From Draconibacterium mangrovi (GTDB lineage: Bacteria; Bacteroidota; Bacteroidia; Bacteroidales; Prolixibacteraceae), in the NCBI RefSeq assembly GCF_010586825.1, contig NZ_JAAAGB010000001.1:558001-622000 (forward strand): a stretch of 64,000 bases of DNA. Reading direction: 5' to 3'. How positions within the stretch are numbered: position 1 is the stretch's first letter; every line of letters begins with the position of its first letter. Shown here in pieces: positions 1 through 9,396 of this stretch. Both the position numbers and the translations under genes were made by a program. The notes beneath the pieces were generated by a model that saw only the letters and a list, made by a program, of their open reading frames with translations, did not search any database and was not told the DNA's origin.

Positions 1-1
1 G

Positions 2-2413
2 ATATCTTTCCGTTATGAAACATCCTTTTCCATGCCTACCCAAGAGGTAGATTTAGCAGATCCGCTTACCTATATGAGATTAAACAATGAAGCGGTTTTA
101 ACACGAAATCCACTGTCTCCGATTCCATATTCAATGGAAAAAATAGAAAGTACCGAAAGAGGTGCTAACCAATTGGTTTATCCTGCAACTGACTGGTACA
201 ATACATTATTTAAGAATTACACTATTAACCACCGGGCCAACTTCAATGTAAGTGGTGGTGGAAAAATTGCCAGATATTACATTGCTGCGACGTACAACCA
301 GGATTACGGTATTCTCAAAGTAGATAAGCAAAATAATTTCAATAACAATATCGACCTGAAACGTTACCTGCTTCGTTCGAATGTGAATATAAATATCACG
401 CCAACAACAGAAGCTGTTGTCAGGTTGCATGGAACGTTCGACGACTACACCGGACCTATTGACGGAGGATCTGACCTGTACCAAAAAGTAATGCGAACCG
501 ATCCGGTACTGTTTCCGGCTTATTACCCACATACCGAAGAAACATCGCATATAAAACACATCCTTTTTGGTAACTACGATCAAGGCCAGTACATAAATCC
601 ATACGCTGATATGGTAAAAGGATATAAAGACTATACAAAATCTCTTTTCCTTGCTCAGTTTGAGGTAAAACAGAAGCTCGACTTCATAACACAAGGGTTA
701 AATATTCGAGGTTTATTCAGTACAAACAGGTATTCATTCTTTGATGTATCTCGTTATTACAACCCGTTCTATTATAACATCACAGGTTACGACAAATACG
801 AGGATACTTATCAACTTTACAGTTTAAATCCCGAAAGCGGAACTGATTACCTCACCTATAACGAAGGAGATAAAAACATTACAACTACTACTTATTCTGA
901 AGTGGCGATCAATTACGACCGTACGTTTAACGATAAACACTCCATAAGTGGTTTGTTGGTTTCAACCATGAGAAACTATCTTGAAGCAAATGCCGGTTCT
1001 TTGGCCTTGTCTCTTCCTGCAAGAAACATGGGAGTCTCTGGTCGTTTTACTTATTCTTATGACAGTAGATACTTTACTGAATTCAACTTTGGTTACAACG
1101 GTTCAGAAAGATTTGCAAAGAAAGAGCGTTTTGGTTTTTTCCCATCGATGGGTCTGGCATGGATCGCATCGAACGAGAAATTTTGGACAGACGGCCTCAA
1201 ACGAATCGTCTCGAACTTTAAATTAAAAGGTACGTACGGTTTGGTGGGAAATGACGCCATTGGCGATAAAGATGACCGTTTCTTCTACCTATCAGAAGTT
1301 AACATGAATTCTGGAAACCGGAATTTTGTTTTCGGAGAAGACCTTCAGTACTATTCGAATGGCGTAGAAATCAGCAGATACTCTAACGACCTGATTACCT
1401 GGGAAACGGCAAGAAAACTTAATCTGGGTGCAGAAATCGGACTGTTCGAAAAAATGGATATCATAGTTGATGTATACCGGGAACACCGAAGCAATATATT
1501 AATGAACCGTTCCAGTATTCCAACAACAATGGGACTAAATGCAACTCCTCAGGCAAACATTGGAGAGGCAATTGGCCGTGGAATAGACTTCTCTCTCGAC
1601 TATAACCAAGCATTTGATAATGGATGGTGGCTAACCGGAAGAGTAAACTTTACTTATGCAAAAGCAGAATATAAAGTTTACGAAGAAGTAGATAATACCT
1701 TAACTCCATGGTTGAGCCATATCGGACGCCCTGTAACACAACAGTGGGGATATGTTGCCGAACGTTTGTTTGTTGATGAATATGAAGTAGAAAACAGCCC
1801 TACGCAAACTTTTGGCGAATACATGGGGGGAGATATTAAATACCGAGATATAAATAACGACGGTATTATTTCAAGTTTAGACCGTGTTCCAATCGGATAT
1901 CCAACGGAGCCGGAAATTATCTATGGATTTGGATTTTCTTCCGGCTACAAAGGCTTTGATTTCTCCTGCTTCTTCCAGGGCCTTGCACACGAATCATTTT
2001 GGATCGATGCAACGAATACTTCGCCTTTTATTGACACCGACGGTAATGGCAGCGTAGTATCGAAAAACTCGTTACTTCAGGTTTATGCCGATGATTATTG
2101 GTCGACATCCAACCGAAACATCTATGCCTTGTGGCCAAGATTATCCGACCATATTATACAGAATAATATGCAGCGAAATACGTGGTTTATGCGCGATGGC
2201 TCTTTCCTTCGTTTAAAATCGATGGAGTTTGGATACACTATTCCCCAGCGAATCTTAGATCGATATATGATCAGAAACCTTCGCTTTTACGTAAGCGGAA
2301 CAAACTTACTCACCTTTAGCAAGTTTGATCTTTGGGATCCGGAAATGGGAGGTAACGGCTTGGGATACCCCATCCAGAAAGTGTTTAATTTAGGAGTTCA
2401 ACTTTCATTCTAA
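2..2413 (+). CDS. SusC/RagA-family TonB-linked outer membrane transporter, 5' end missing
   Basis: C-terminal part of a SusC-type TonB-dependent porin that, with SusD, imports glycan fragments or another bulky nutrient across the outer membrane. The frame is open to the first base of the window, so the signal peptide, carboxypeptidase-like domain and plug lie upstream; the ATG at 32 is internal. What remains is the 22-strand barrel, with alternating aromatic/polar strands, a late calcium-like DINNDG segment typical of SusC, and a C-terminal residue Phe after GVQLS, the usual barrel-assembly signal. SusD starts two bases after the stop codon, so the pair is translationally linked. Substrate cannot be deduced. 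Confidence 0.93.
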   Translation: MSFRYETSFSMPTQEVDLADPLTYMRLNNEAVLTRNPLSPIPYSMEKIESTERGANQLVYPATDWYNTLFKNYTINHRANFNVSGGGKIARYYIAATYNQDYGILKVDKQNNFNNNIDLKRYLLRSNVNINITPTTEAVVRLHGTFDDYTGPIDGGSDLYQKVMRTDPVLFPAYYPHTEETSHIKHILFGNYDQGQYINPYADMVKGYKDYTKSLFLAQFEVKQKLDFITQGLNIRGLFSTNRYSFFDVSRYYNPFYYNITGYDKYEDTYQLYSLNPESGTDYLTYNEGDKNITTTTYSEVAINYDRTFNDKHSISGLLVSTMRNYLEANAGSLALSLPARNMGVSGRFTYSYDSRYFTEFNFGYNGSERFAKKERFGFFPSMGLAWIASNEKFWTDGLKRIVSNFKLKGTYGLVGNDAIGDKDDRFFYLSEVNMNSGNRNFVFGEDLQYYSNGVEISRYSNDLITWETARKLNLGAEIGLFEKMDIIVDVYREHRSNILMNRSSIPTTMGLNATPQANIGEAIGRGIDFSLDYNQAFDNGWWLTGRVNFTYAKAEYKVYEEVDNTLTPWLSHIGRPVTQQWGYVAERLFVDEYEVENSPTQTFGEYMGGDIKYRDINNDGIISSLDRVPIGYPTEPEIIYGFGFSSGYKGFDFSCFFQGLAHESFWIDATNTSPFIDTDGNGSVVSKNSLLQVYADDYWSTSNRNIYALWPRLSDHIIQNNMQRNTWFMRDGSFLRLKSMEFGYTIPQRILDRYMIRNLRFYVSGTNLLTFSKFDLWDPEMGGNGLGYPIQKVFNLGVQLSF

Positions 2414-2414
2414 A

Positions 2415-4355
2415 ATGCTAAAAATGAAAAAGATACAATATATATTCATATTAGTGATACTGACAATGTCGTCGTGTAATGATTATCTTGATGTTGTTCC
2501 GGATAATGTGGCGACATTAGAATATGCATTCCTTGACAGAGTTGGAGCTGAAAAATTTCTCTTTACCTGCTATTCATATTTGCCCGATTTTGGTAGCCCG
2601 GGAGCTGATCCGGCAATTTTAAGCGGAGATGAGTTGTGGATACATGCCGAAAATGAGTGGTACAATAGCCACGTTGGTAATTTTCACACCTACCACATTA
2701 AACTTGGGCAACAAAACATAACCAACCCGTTGGCAAATTATTGGGATGGCGGCTACAGTGGAATTAACCTTTATAAGGGCATCCGCGACTGTAACATCTT
2801 TCTCGAAAATATTCATTTAGTTGGAAAAGACCTTGATAGCTTAGAACGCGCAAGATGGATAGCCGAAGTTAAATTCTTAAAAGCCTACTATCATTATTAC
2901 TTACTAAGAATGTACGGGCCTATTCCTATAATCAAAGAAAACCTGCCGGTTTCTGCCAGCATTGACGAGGTTCGCGTGTACAGAGAGCCTGTCGATGAAT
3001 GTTTTGATTACATCGTTAGTCTGCTCAATGAAGCTGTGCCCGATCTGCCGCTACAGATAAGCAATGTTGCTACAGACTACGGGCATATAACACAACCAAT
3101 TGCACTTGCAATAAAAGCAGAAGTTCTCGTAACTGCTGCAAGTCCGTTGTTTAATGGCAATCAGACATACGAAAATATGGTAGATTCTAGAGACATCCAC
3201 TTATTCAATTCTACCTATGATGAAAATAAATGGAAACTAGCAATGGATGCCTGTAAAAACGCGATAGACACAGCTCTGCTTGCAAACCATAAACTTTATG
3301 AGTTTAATGACAGCAGGTATCCTGTTACCGACTCAACAAAATTGATCATGTCGTTGCGAAATGCATTTACCGAACGCTGGAATCAGGAGGTTATTTGGGG
3401 AATGCCGGCAAACACTGCTCAAAGCTTGCAACATTTGTCCTTACCTTATTTCACAACCAACGACATCTCAGGCTCCAGAACACAGCCAATACTGTCTCCA
3501 ACCCTAACAATGGCAGAACTTTTTTACTCAAACCATGGAGTACCTATCGATGAAGATACCGAATATGATTTTGAGAATCGATACAAAACGTCAATATCAA
3601 CCGACGAAATGTATTACATCAACAAGGGCTCTTTAACTGCCAATTTGAATCAGCACCGTGAACCTAGATTCCATTCGAGCCTGGGATTTGACAGCGGAAT
3701 TTGGTTTGGAAACGGTCGCTACAAAGATGTTGGACAAGGAAACTCAAGTGAAGTTTCATGGGTTCTGCAAGCAAAATCAGGAGAAGTATCCGGAAAAGCT
3801 TCGTCGATTAGATACTCGGCAACAGGATATTTTGTAAAGAAATACTCACATTTCGAAACAGCTACCAATTCAACCGGAATTACTTATGTGAGAATGGTTT
3901 TCCCGATTATGCGTTTAGCAGACTTATATCTTTTATATGCCGAGGCACGTAACGAATACATGGGGCCTGATGCTGAAGTTTATCAATATCTTGACTTGGT
4001 AAGAGAGCGCGCAGGATTGAATGGCGTTACTGAAAGTTGGTCGCAATATTCGAGATTCCCCGATAAACCTTCCACAAAAACAGGATTACGCGAGATAATT
4101 CAGCAAGAAAGAAACTCTGAATTAGCTTTTGAAGGAAAACGATTCTGGGATTTAAGAAGATGGAAAATTGCCGACCAGACAATGAACACTGCGATTAAAG
4201 GTTGGAATGTTGAGGGTAATACCGAAATTGACTATTACAGCCTCGTTACCTACGATATTCTTTCATTTACAACAAAAGAATATCTCTGGCCTCTGAAACA
4301 AGCAACGATCAGGGTTAATCCGAATTTGATTCAAAATCCTTTCTGGGAGAATTAA
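2415..4355 (+). CDS. SusD/RagB-family nutrient-binding lipoprotein
   Basis: Surface lipoprotein that caps the SusC barrel and binds the ligand. A lipoprotein signal ends at Cys21 (LTMSSC). The N-terminal helical TPR-like region is followed by the SusD C-terminal domain, with the family hallmarks LRERAGLN-like and ERNSELAFEGKRFWDLRRW near residues 540-595. At 646 residues it is somewhat longer than typical SusD proteins. Two starts are possible, at 2415 and 2424; both keep the lipobox. It is co-transcribed with the SusC gene before it and the two lipoprotein genes after it. Confidence 0.95.
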   Translation: MLKMKKIQYIFILVILTMSSCNDYLDVVPDNVATLEYAFLDRVGAEKFLFTCYSYLPDFGSPGADPAILSGDELWIHAENEWYNSHVGNFHTYHIKLGQQNITNPLANYWDGGYSGINLYKGIRDCNIFLENIHLVGKDLDSLERARWIAEVKFLKAYYHYYLLRMYGPIPIIKENLPVSASIDEVRVYREPVDECFDYIVSLLNEAVPDLPLQISNVATDYGHITQPIALAIKAEVLVTAASPLFNGNQTYENMVDSRDIHLFNSTYDENKWKLAMDACKNAIDTALLANHKLYEFNDSRYPVTDSTKLIMSLRNAFTERWNQEVIWGMPANTAQSLQHLSLPYFTTNDISGSRTQPILSPTLTMAELFYSNHGVPIDEDTEYDFENRYKTSISTDEMYYINKGSLTANLNQHREPRFHSSLGFDSGIWFGNGRYKDVGQGNSSEVSWVLQAKSGEVSGKASSIRYSATGYFVKKYSHFETATNSTGITYVRMVFPIMRLADLYLLYAEARNEYMGPDAEVYQYLDLVRERAGLNGVTESWSQYSRFPDKPSTKTGLREIIQQERNSELAFEGKRFWDLRRWKIADQTMNTAIKGWNVEGNTEIDYYSLVTYDILSFTTKEYLWPLKQATIRVNPNLIQNPFWEN

Positions 4356-4382
4356 TATGAAAAATCGAAAAGGAATTTAAAG

Positions 4383-5594
4383 ATGAAAAAACAATATACA
4401 ATATACTTACTTTTATTTTTGACATTCGTTCTGCTAAATAATTGTAGTGAAGAATCGATCGGGCAATACCCGGTTGATGACACCCCTCCTCTACCGGTGT
4501 CAAACGTCGTTGTAGAAAATATTCCTGGAGGAGCAATATTAGATTATGATCTCCCTGATGAAGAAGATCTGTTATACGTTCAGGCAGAATATGACCTCCC
4601 GAACGGAACAAAAGGGATCATGAAAACCTCTGTATTCAGTAACGACATGACGATTAAAGGTTTTGGAAGGTCTGAAAAACGAACTGTGAACCTGATTTCG
4701 ATAGACAGAAGTCGTAATGAATCTACTCCTGTTTCCGTTGAGATTGAACCAGAAGATTCTCCGATATACGGAATTCTTGACAGTCTTGAAGTTCAGGAAT
4801 CGTTCGGTGGTTTTAAGTTAAACTGGCCCAACTCTGTTGAAGAAGACATTGTTTTAGGTGTATTGAGGAAGAATGAAGAAACTCAAGAGTATGAATACAT
4901 CGATAACTTCTATTCCTCTGAAAAATTAGCTCAAAAAGCAGTTCGCGGTTTGGATTCAACCAGGGCAACTTTCGGCATATGTGTTAGAGATACCTACGGA
5001 AATAACACTGACACCCTGGAACTAAGTCTTAAACCATTTTACGAAGAACAAATTCCTAAAGATGGATTTGTTGGCCTTAGACTATCTTCGTGGTTTAAAC
5101 TGCATAGTTACGGTGGTGGAATGGATCGTATGTGGGACGGAGTTACCAACGTTGACAACAACATCTATTACATTCAGAACGGCAATGAAATTATGCCATT
5201 CTTCACTTTCGATATGGGAGTAAAAGCAAAATTATCCCGATTTAAAATGTGGCAAAGGGTTAACTTCTTGTTTGCGCTACACAACCCACAACTATTTGAA
5301 TGGTATGGAACAAACGATGCAGCATTGGCCGCAGATTCTGAAACATTAGACTGGGAAAACAATCCTGCGTGGATTAAAATTATGGACGGCGAATCTAAAA
5401 AACCCTCAGGTTTACCGGCAGGAGCTACGCTTACACCTGAAGATGACGCATACGGACGTGCAGGCGAGGAATTTGAATTTCCACTGGATGCTCCAGCCAT
5501 TAGATACTTAAGATTTAAAGAGCTTAGAACCTGGAGCGGCTCGTCAGGCTGTTGTATTGGAGAGTTAACTTTCTGGGGACAAATTGAAAAATAA
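4383..5594 (+). CDS. DUF4959/DUF5126/DUF5000-type surface lipoprotein
   Basis: Exported lipoprotein with Cys21 after a hydrophobic stretch. The opening after the lipobox (PPLPVSNVVVENIPGGAILDYDLPD) is the DUF4959 fibronectin-like pattern. The middle, about residues 125-210, resembles DUF5126. The last 170 residues resemble DUF5000, a discoidin (F5/8 type C)-like carbohydrate-binding fold. Such three-domain proteins commonly sit directly behind SusCD pairs and are thought to help bind the glycan at the cell surface. It starts 27 bases after SusD and ends 2 bases before the next gene, so it belongs to the same operon. No catalytic motif was seen. Confidence 0.82.
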   Translation: MKKQYTIYLLLFLTFVLLNNCSEESIGQYPVDDTPPLPVSNVVVENIPGGAILDYDLPDEEDLLYVQAEYDLPNGTKGIMKTSVFSNDMTIKGFGRSEKRTVNLISIDRSRNESTPVSVEIEPEDSPIYGILDSLEVQESFGGFKLNWPNSVEEDIVLGVLRKNEETQEYEYIDNFYSSEKLAQKAVRGLDSTRATFGICVRDTYGNNTDTLELSLKPFYEEQIPKDGFVGLRLSSWFKLHSYGGGMDRMWDGVTNVDNNIYYIQNGNEIMPFFTFDMGVKAKLSRFKMWQRVNFLFALHNPQLFEWYGTNDAALAADSETLDWENNPAWIKIMDGESKKPSGLPAGATLTPEDDAYGRAGEEFEFPLDAPAIRYLRFKELRTWSGSSGCCIGELTFWGQIEK

Positions 5595-5596
5595 TC

Positions 5597-6730
5597 ATGA
5601 TAAAGAATAATACCATGAGAAAAACATATCTATATATATTCTCCATTATATCGATCGTCGTTCTGTTTTCCAGATGTTCTGAAATGAACGATATCCACGA
5701 TATGTACCTTGAAGACGGAGAACGCATTTATATCGGAAAAGTAGATTCACTAAAGGCTTATCCGGGAAACGAACGCGTGAAACTTGTATTCTGGGCTGCC
5801 GACCCAAGAGCAAAAACAGTAGGATTTTACTGGTACCCGAATAACGATTCTATGTTTGTTGATATTGAACACACCTCAGGTCTGGATTCGTTTGAAGTAT
5901 TTATTGGAGGTACAGGCAGCGACAAATCAATTCCGGAAGGGAACTATACGTTAAGAGCTATCACAAGAGATAACAAAGGTCACTTCTCTGTTCCTTATGA
6001 AAAGATCATGTCGATCTATGGCCCTCAATACCAGTCTTCACTTACTAATAGAATCATCAAATCGTTAGTTTTTGAAGAATCAGAAGGATTGCTTTCTGTT
6101 TTCTTTTCCGGCCCGGTTAACGACAACGAGATTGGACTTGGAATCAGCTATACCGACAAAGATGGCATTCCACATAATCTTTATATACCGGAATCATCAA
6201 TAGGCGATCAAACTGATATAACAAATGTTGATCCGAGTAAAGGTGTGAAGTATCAAACTTACTTCCTACCAGATCCTACAGCAATCGATACATTTGTTAC
6301 CGAGTTGGAACGCATAGAAATTGTACAAACAGTAAATGTTGCACTCAATAAACCGGTAATCGTTAGCGATATATTGCGTGAAGACTTCCCCGGCACAAAC
6401 GCCGTTGATGGTGTAATCGCAGATAACTCAAGATGGGTAAGTTCTGCATCCGGAGAACATTGGATTGAAATTGATCTGGAAGGCGATTATCCCGTTCATT
6501 CATTTGAAGTTTGGAATGGTTCAGGAGGCCAGGTAAATACGCCGCTTCCCGATTTAAGGTTTCAGGTGTTCGTAAACGACGAGTGGCAAACCATTGTTGA
6601 GGAAACCGCAAATACAAATGCAAACTATCTTGCAGTATTTGATGAGATTACAACTAGCAAAGTTAGATTCTTAACAAATACACAAACGCGAATATTTGAG
6701 CTCGCGGTTTATGTTACTTTCAGATATTGA
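5597..6730 (+). CDS. DUF4998 plus discoidin-like domain lipoprotein
   Basis: Second accessory lipoprotein of the SusCD operon; lipobox Cys27 if the first ATG is used, or Cys21 from the ATG at 5615. The N-terminal 200 residues match DUF4998 (MNDIHDMYLEDGERIYIGKVDSL-like opening, then repeated Ig-like strands). Residues 250-377 look like an F5/8 type C domain, beginning NVALNKPV and containing a WIEIDLEGDYPVHSFEVWNG-like core. Likely role is glycan binding at the cell surface; no enzyme motif is visible. A strong inverted repeat lies 25 bases after the stop, which probably ends the operon. Confidence 0.8.
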   Translation: MIKNNTMRKTYLYIFSIISIVVLFSRCSEMNDIHDMYLEDGERIYIGKVDSLKAYPGNERVKLVFWAADPRAKTVGFYWYPNNDSMFVDIEHTSGLDSFEVFIGGTGSDKSIPEGNYTLRAITRDNKGHFSVPYEKIMSIYGPQYQSSLTNRIIKSLVFEESEGLLSVFFSGPVNDNEIGLGISYTDKDGIPHNLYIPESSIGDQTDITNVDPSKGVKYQTYFLPDPTAIDTFVTELERIEIVQTVNVALNKPVIVSDILREDFPGTNAVDGVIADNSRWVSSASGEHWIEIDLEGDYPVHSFEVWNGSGGQVNTPLPDLRFQVFVNDEWQTIVEETANTNANYLAVFDEITTSKVRFLTNTQTRIFELAVYVTFRY

Positions 6731-6754
6731 TACGTATTCCTTAACCAACTAAGT

Positions 6755-6796
6755 AATGGCTGCAAGCATCTCGGCATGAGCTTTCTTGCAGCCATT
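6755..6796 (+). terminator. Rho-independent terminator after the SusCD operon
   Basis: Perfect 12-bp inverted repeat AATGGCTGCAAG / CTTGCAGCCATT with an 18-base loop, 25 bases downstream of the last lipoprotein gene. The T-tract behind it is weak, so termination may be partial. Confidence 0.6.
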
Positions 6797-6861
6797 TCCA
6801 TTTAAAGACGATCAGTTATCGAAAACGATAACTAACTTGGAAAATCAGAAAAATTATCGTT

Positions 6862-7539
6862 ATGAAAATTCAGATTCAACTACTCGTCCTCGCGCTTTTT
6901 ATTTCTTTTAGCGGAACAGCCCAGTCACAGCTGGCAAAAAACCTGCAAGAAGGCAAAGATCAGACAGTGGTAGTATACGGAACCAGTTTATCGAGTGGCG
7001 GACATGGAAAAGCCTGGATGCAATCAGTTGCCGATTATTTTAATGGCCAATACGGAGATCACCTTAACTATTATCTCGCAGGAAAAGGCGGTATGTGGTC
7101 AACCTGGGGCGTTCAGCATTTAGAGGATAGCTTAATTGCCAAAAAGCCAGATGCGGTAATTATTGAATTTGGAATTAACGATGCATTCTACAAATACGAA
7201 ACGTCTCCTGAATTGGCACAATTAAACCTTGAATACATGATAGACCGGATTCATCTGGCCTATCCAAATTGCGAAATTATTTTACAGGTTATGAATATGC
7301 CAATCCGCAAGTCTGCCGGTTATCGACCAAATCTGACAGCTTATTACAATATGTACAGAAAAGTAGCTAAAAAGCGAAAACTCTTACTGATTGACCACTA
7401 CCCCAACTGGCAGAAAATTTTGGATAAAGGCGAAACAGAATTTCTGAAACATGTGCCCGATGGAATTCATCCAAACGATGCCAGCGGAAGAGAAATAATT
7501 GCGCCGTTTATTATAGAACAACTGGAAAATGCAAAATAA
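6862..7539 (+). CDS. Secreted SGNH/GDSL-type hydrolase (esterase-like)
   Basis: Small exported hydrolase of the SGNH superfamily, 225 residues with an N-terminal signal peptide ending near TAQS. Block I is YGTSLS with nucleophile Ser42. Block III is FGIND with Asn106. Block V is PDGIHP with Asp200 and His203, completing the triad. Members in polysaccharide loci often remove acetyl groups from glycans, which fits the neighbouring SusCD genes, but the substrate is not readable. It lies 132 bases after the SusCD operon behind a terminator, so it may have its own promoter; the next gene starts 32 bases downstream. Confidence 0.85.
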   Translation: MKIQIQLLVLALFISFSGTAQSQLAKNLQEGKDQTVVVYGTSLSSGGHGKAWMQSVADYFNGQYGDHLNYYLAGKGGMWSTWGVQHLEDSLIAKKPDAVIIEFGINDAFYKYETSPELAQLNLEYMIDRIHLAYPNCEIILQVMNMPIRKSAGYRPNLTAYYNMYRKVAKKRKLLLIDHYPNWQKILDKGETEFLKHVPDGIHPNDASGREIIAPFIIEQLENAK

Positions 7540-7571
7540 CCAGTTAGTACTAAAACTCAAATTGAACAACC

Positions 7572-9257
7572 ATGAAATTTCACAAAATATCAATTTTTAT
7601 ATTAAGCATTTTGCTGTTCTCATGCAGTAGTAAAACAAAGCAGAACGAATCTGAAACGGCAGACATAGAATTGCAAAGTGCTGATGTAATTATTTATGGA
7701 GGAACCTCTGCAGCTGTTACTGCAGCCGTTGAAGTGGTCCAATCTGGCAAATCAGTAATCGTGGTATCACCCGACACACACCTTGGCGGACTTTCTTCCG
7801 GCGGACTCGGTTTTACTGACACTGGTAATAAATCAACAATTGGCGGACTTTCCCGCGAATTTTATCATCGGGTTTGGCTGCACTACAATGATGATGTTGC
7901 CTGGATTTGGGAAAACCATTCGGAGTATGGAAACAAAGGACAAGGCACTGTTGCCATGGACGGAGCAAACCGTACCATGTGGATATTTGAACCACACGTT
8001 GCAGAACAGGTGTTTGAAGACTTCATTGCTGAAAACGAAATTACTGTGCTCAAAAACGAGTGGCTCGACCGCGAAAGTGGTGTAAAAATGGAAAACGGAA
8101 AAATCGTTTCAATAACTACACTTTCAGGTAAAGCATTTACAGGTAAAGTATTTATAGATGCAACATACGAGGGCGACCTTATGGCTGCGGCGGGAGTTTC
8201 CTATCATGTAGGCCGTGAGTCATGTTCTGAATATAACGAACAGTGGAATGGCGTTCAGGCGGGAGTGTTTCATCACGGTCATCATTTCAAAACCAAAATC
8301 GATCCGTATGTTGTTCCTGGCAATCCTTCCAGTGGCTTGCTACCAAAGATTTCTGCAGAAAAACCGGGACCAAACTGCAGTAGCGATAAAAAAGTTCAGG
8401 CCTACTGTTTCCGTTTGTGTATGAGTAACCATCCTGATAACAGGATTCCATTTCCAAAACCGGATAACTACGATCCTAAAGACTATGAATTACTTGCACG
8501 TGTTTTTCAATCGGGTTGGAAAGAGTGGTTTAATAAGTTTGATATGATTCCCAATAAAAAGACGGACACCAACAACCACGGACCGTTTAGTAGCGACAAT
8601 ATTGGCATGAACTACGATTATCCCGAAGCTTCGTATGAAAGAAGACAAGAGATAATAAAAGAGCACGAAGACTACCAGAAAGGATTACTGTATTTTGTTT
8701 CTACCGATTTACGGGTTCCTGCTGATATCAGGGATAAAATGAAAAATTGGGGTTTGGCAGCCGACGAGTTTGCGGACAATGGAAACTGGCCACATCAATT
8801 GTACATTAGAGAAGCCCGCAGAATGGTTGGCGAATACGTAACCACCGAAAATGATGTATTGGGCAAACGAGCTGTTCCAAGCCCTATTGGAATGGGTTCT
8901 TACACTATGGATTCGCACAACATTCAACGCTATGTTACCGCTGAAGGATATGTGCAAAATGAAGGCGATTTGGGAGTTCACCCGCATGATCCCTACCAAA
9001 TCTCGTACGGATCAATCATTCCACAAAAAGAAGAATGCACAAACATGTTTGTTCCGGTTGCCGTTTCATCCAGCCACATAGCATATGGCTCAATACGAAT
9101 GGAACCTGTATTCATGATTTTGGGTCAGTCGGCGGCTGCAGCAGCTTGTATATCTATCGACGAAGAAATCGACGTTCAAAGCGTACAATACGAGAAATTA
9201 AAAGAAATGCTGCTTTCAAAAGGACAGGTACTAAGTTCTGATGGATCAATTCAATAA
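7572..9257 (+). CDS. Exported FAD-dependent oxidoreductase (FAD_oxidored family)
   Basis: Flavoprotein of the PF12831-type family often found in polysaccharide loci. An N-terminal hydrophobic stretch ends in LLFSC (Cys18), suggesting a lipoprotein. The dinucleotide-binding fold begins at about residue 38 with a GGTSAA variant of GxGxxG, followed by SVIVVSPDTHLGG and GGLSSGGLG. A second conserved segment, FIDATYEGDLMAAAG, is at about 198. A C-terminal FAD contact region includes FMILGQSAAAAA. Homologues are loosely called xanthan lyase-associated; the true reaction is unknown. It forms an operon with the SGNH hydrolase and may oxidise a sugar released by this locus. Confidence 0.82.
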   Translation: MKFHKISIFILSILLFSCSSKTKQNESETADIELQSADVIIYGGTSAAVTAAVEVVQSGKSVIVVSPDTHLGGLSSGGLGFTDTGNKSTIGGLSREFYHRVWLHYNDDVAWIWENHSEYGNKGQGTVAMDGANRTMWIFEPHVAEQVFEDFIAENEITVLKNEWLDRESGVKMENGKIVSITTLSGKAFTGKVFIDATYEGDLMAAAGVSYHVGRESCSEYNEQWNGVQAGVFHHGHHFKTKIDPYVVPGNPSSGLLPKISAEKPGPNCSSDKKVQAYCFRLCMSNHPDNRIPFPKPDNYDPKDYELLARVFQSGWKEWFNKFDMIPNKKTDTNNHGPFSSDNIGMNYDYPEASYERRQEIIKEHEDYQKGLLYFVSTDLRVPADIRDKMKNWGLAADEFADNGNWPHQLYIREARRMVGEYVTTENDVLGKRAVPSPIGMGSYTMDSHNIQRYVTAEGYVQNEGDLGVHPHDPYQISYGSIIPQKEECTNMFVPVAVSSSHIAYGSIRMEPVFMILGQSAAAAACISIDEEIDVQSVQYEKLKEMLLSKGQVLSSDGSIQ

Positions 9258-9347
9258 ACATACATTTGCATACTTGATCCGGGGTTGAGATCAACTCTGA
9301 GGTCAAGTACTAGCATTACATAGTCAATTTTAGTTTTTCAGAACAGT

Positions 9348-9385
9348 TCGGGTGCAATCTTTAAGATCATGCACCCGATCTTTTT
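9348..9385 (+). terminator. Terminator between convergent genes
   Basis: Inverted repeat TCGGGTGCA (9348-9356) / TGCACCCGA (9370-9378) followed by CTTTTT. It sits between the FAD oxidoreductase and the convergent ABC gene; the T-run favours the plus-strand operon. Confidence 0.7.
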
Positions 9386-9396
9386 ATGTGTACTTT

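Noticed and set aside
206-694. 162-codon minus-strand frame inside the SusC gene
   Set aside because: It is antisense to a clearly coding, conserved barrel region, has no recognisable domains, and is a shadow frame.
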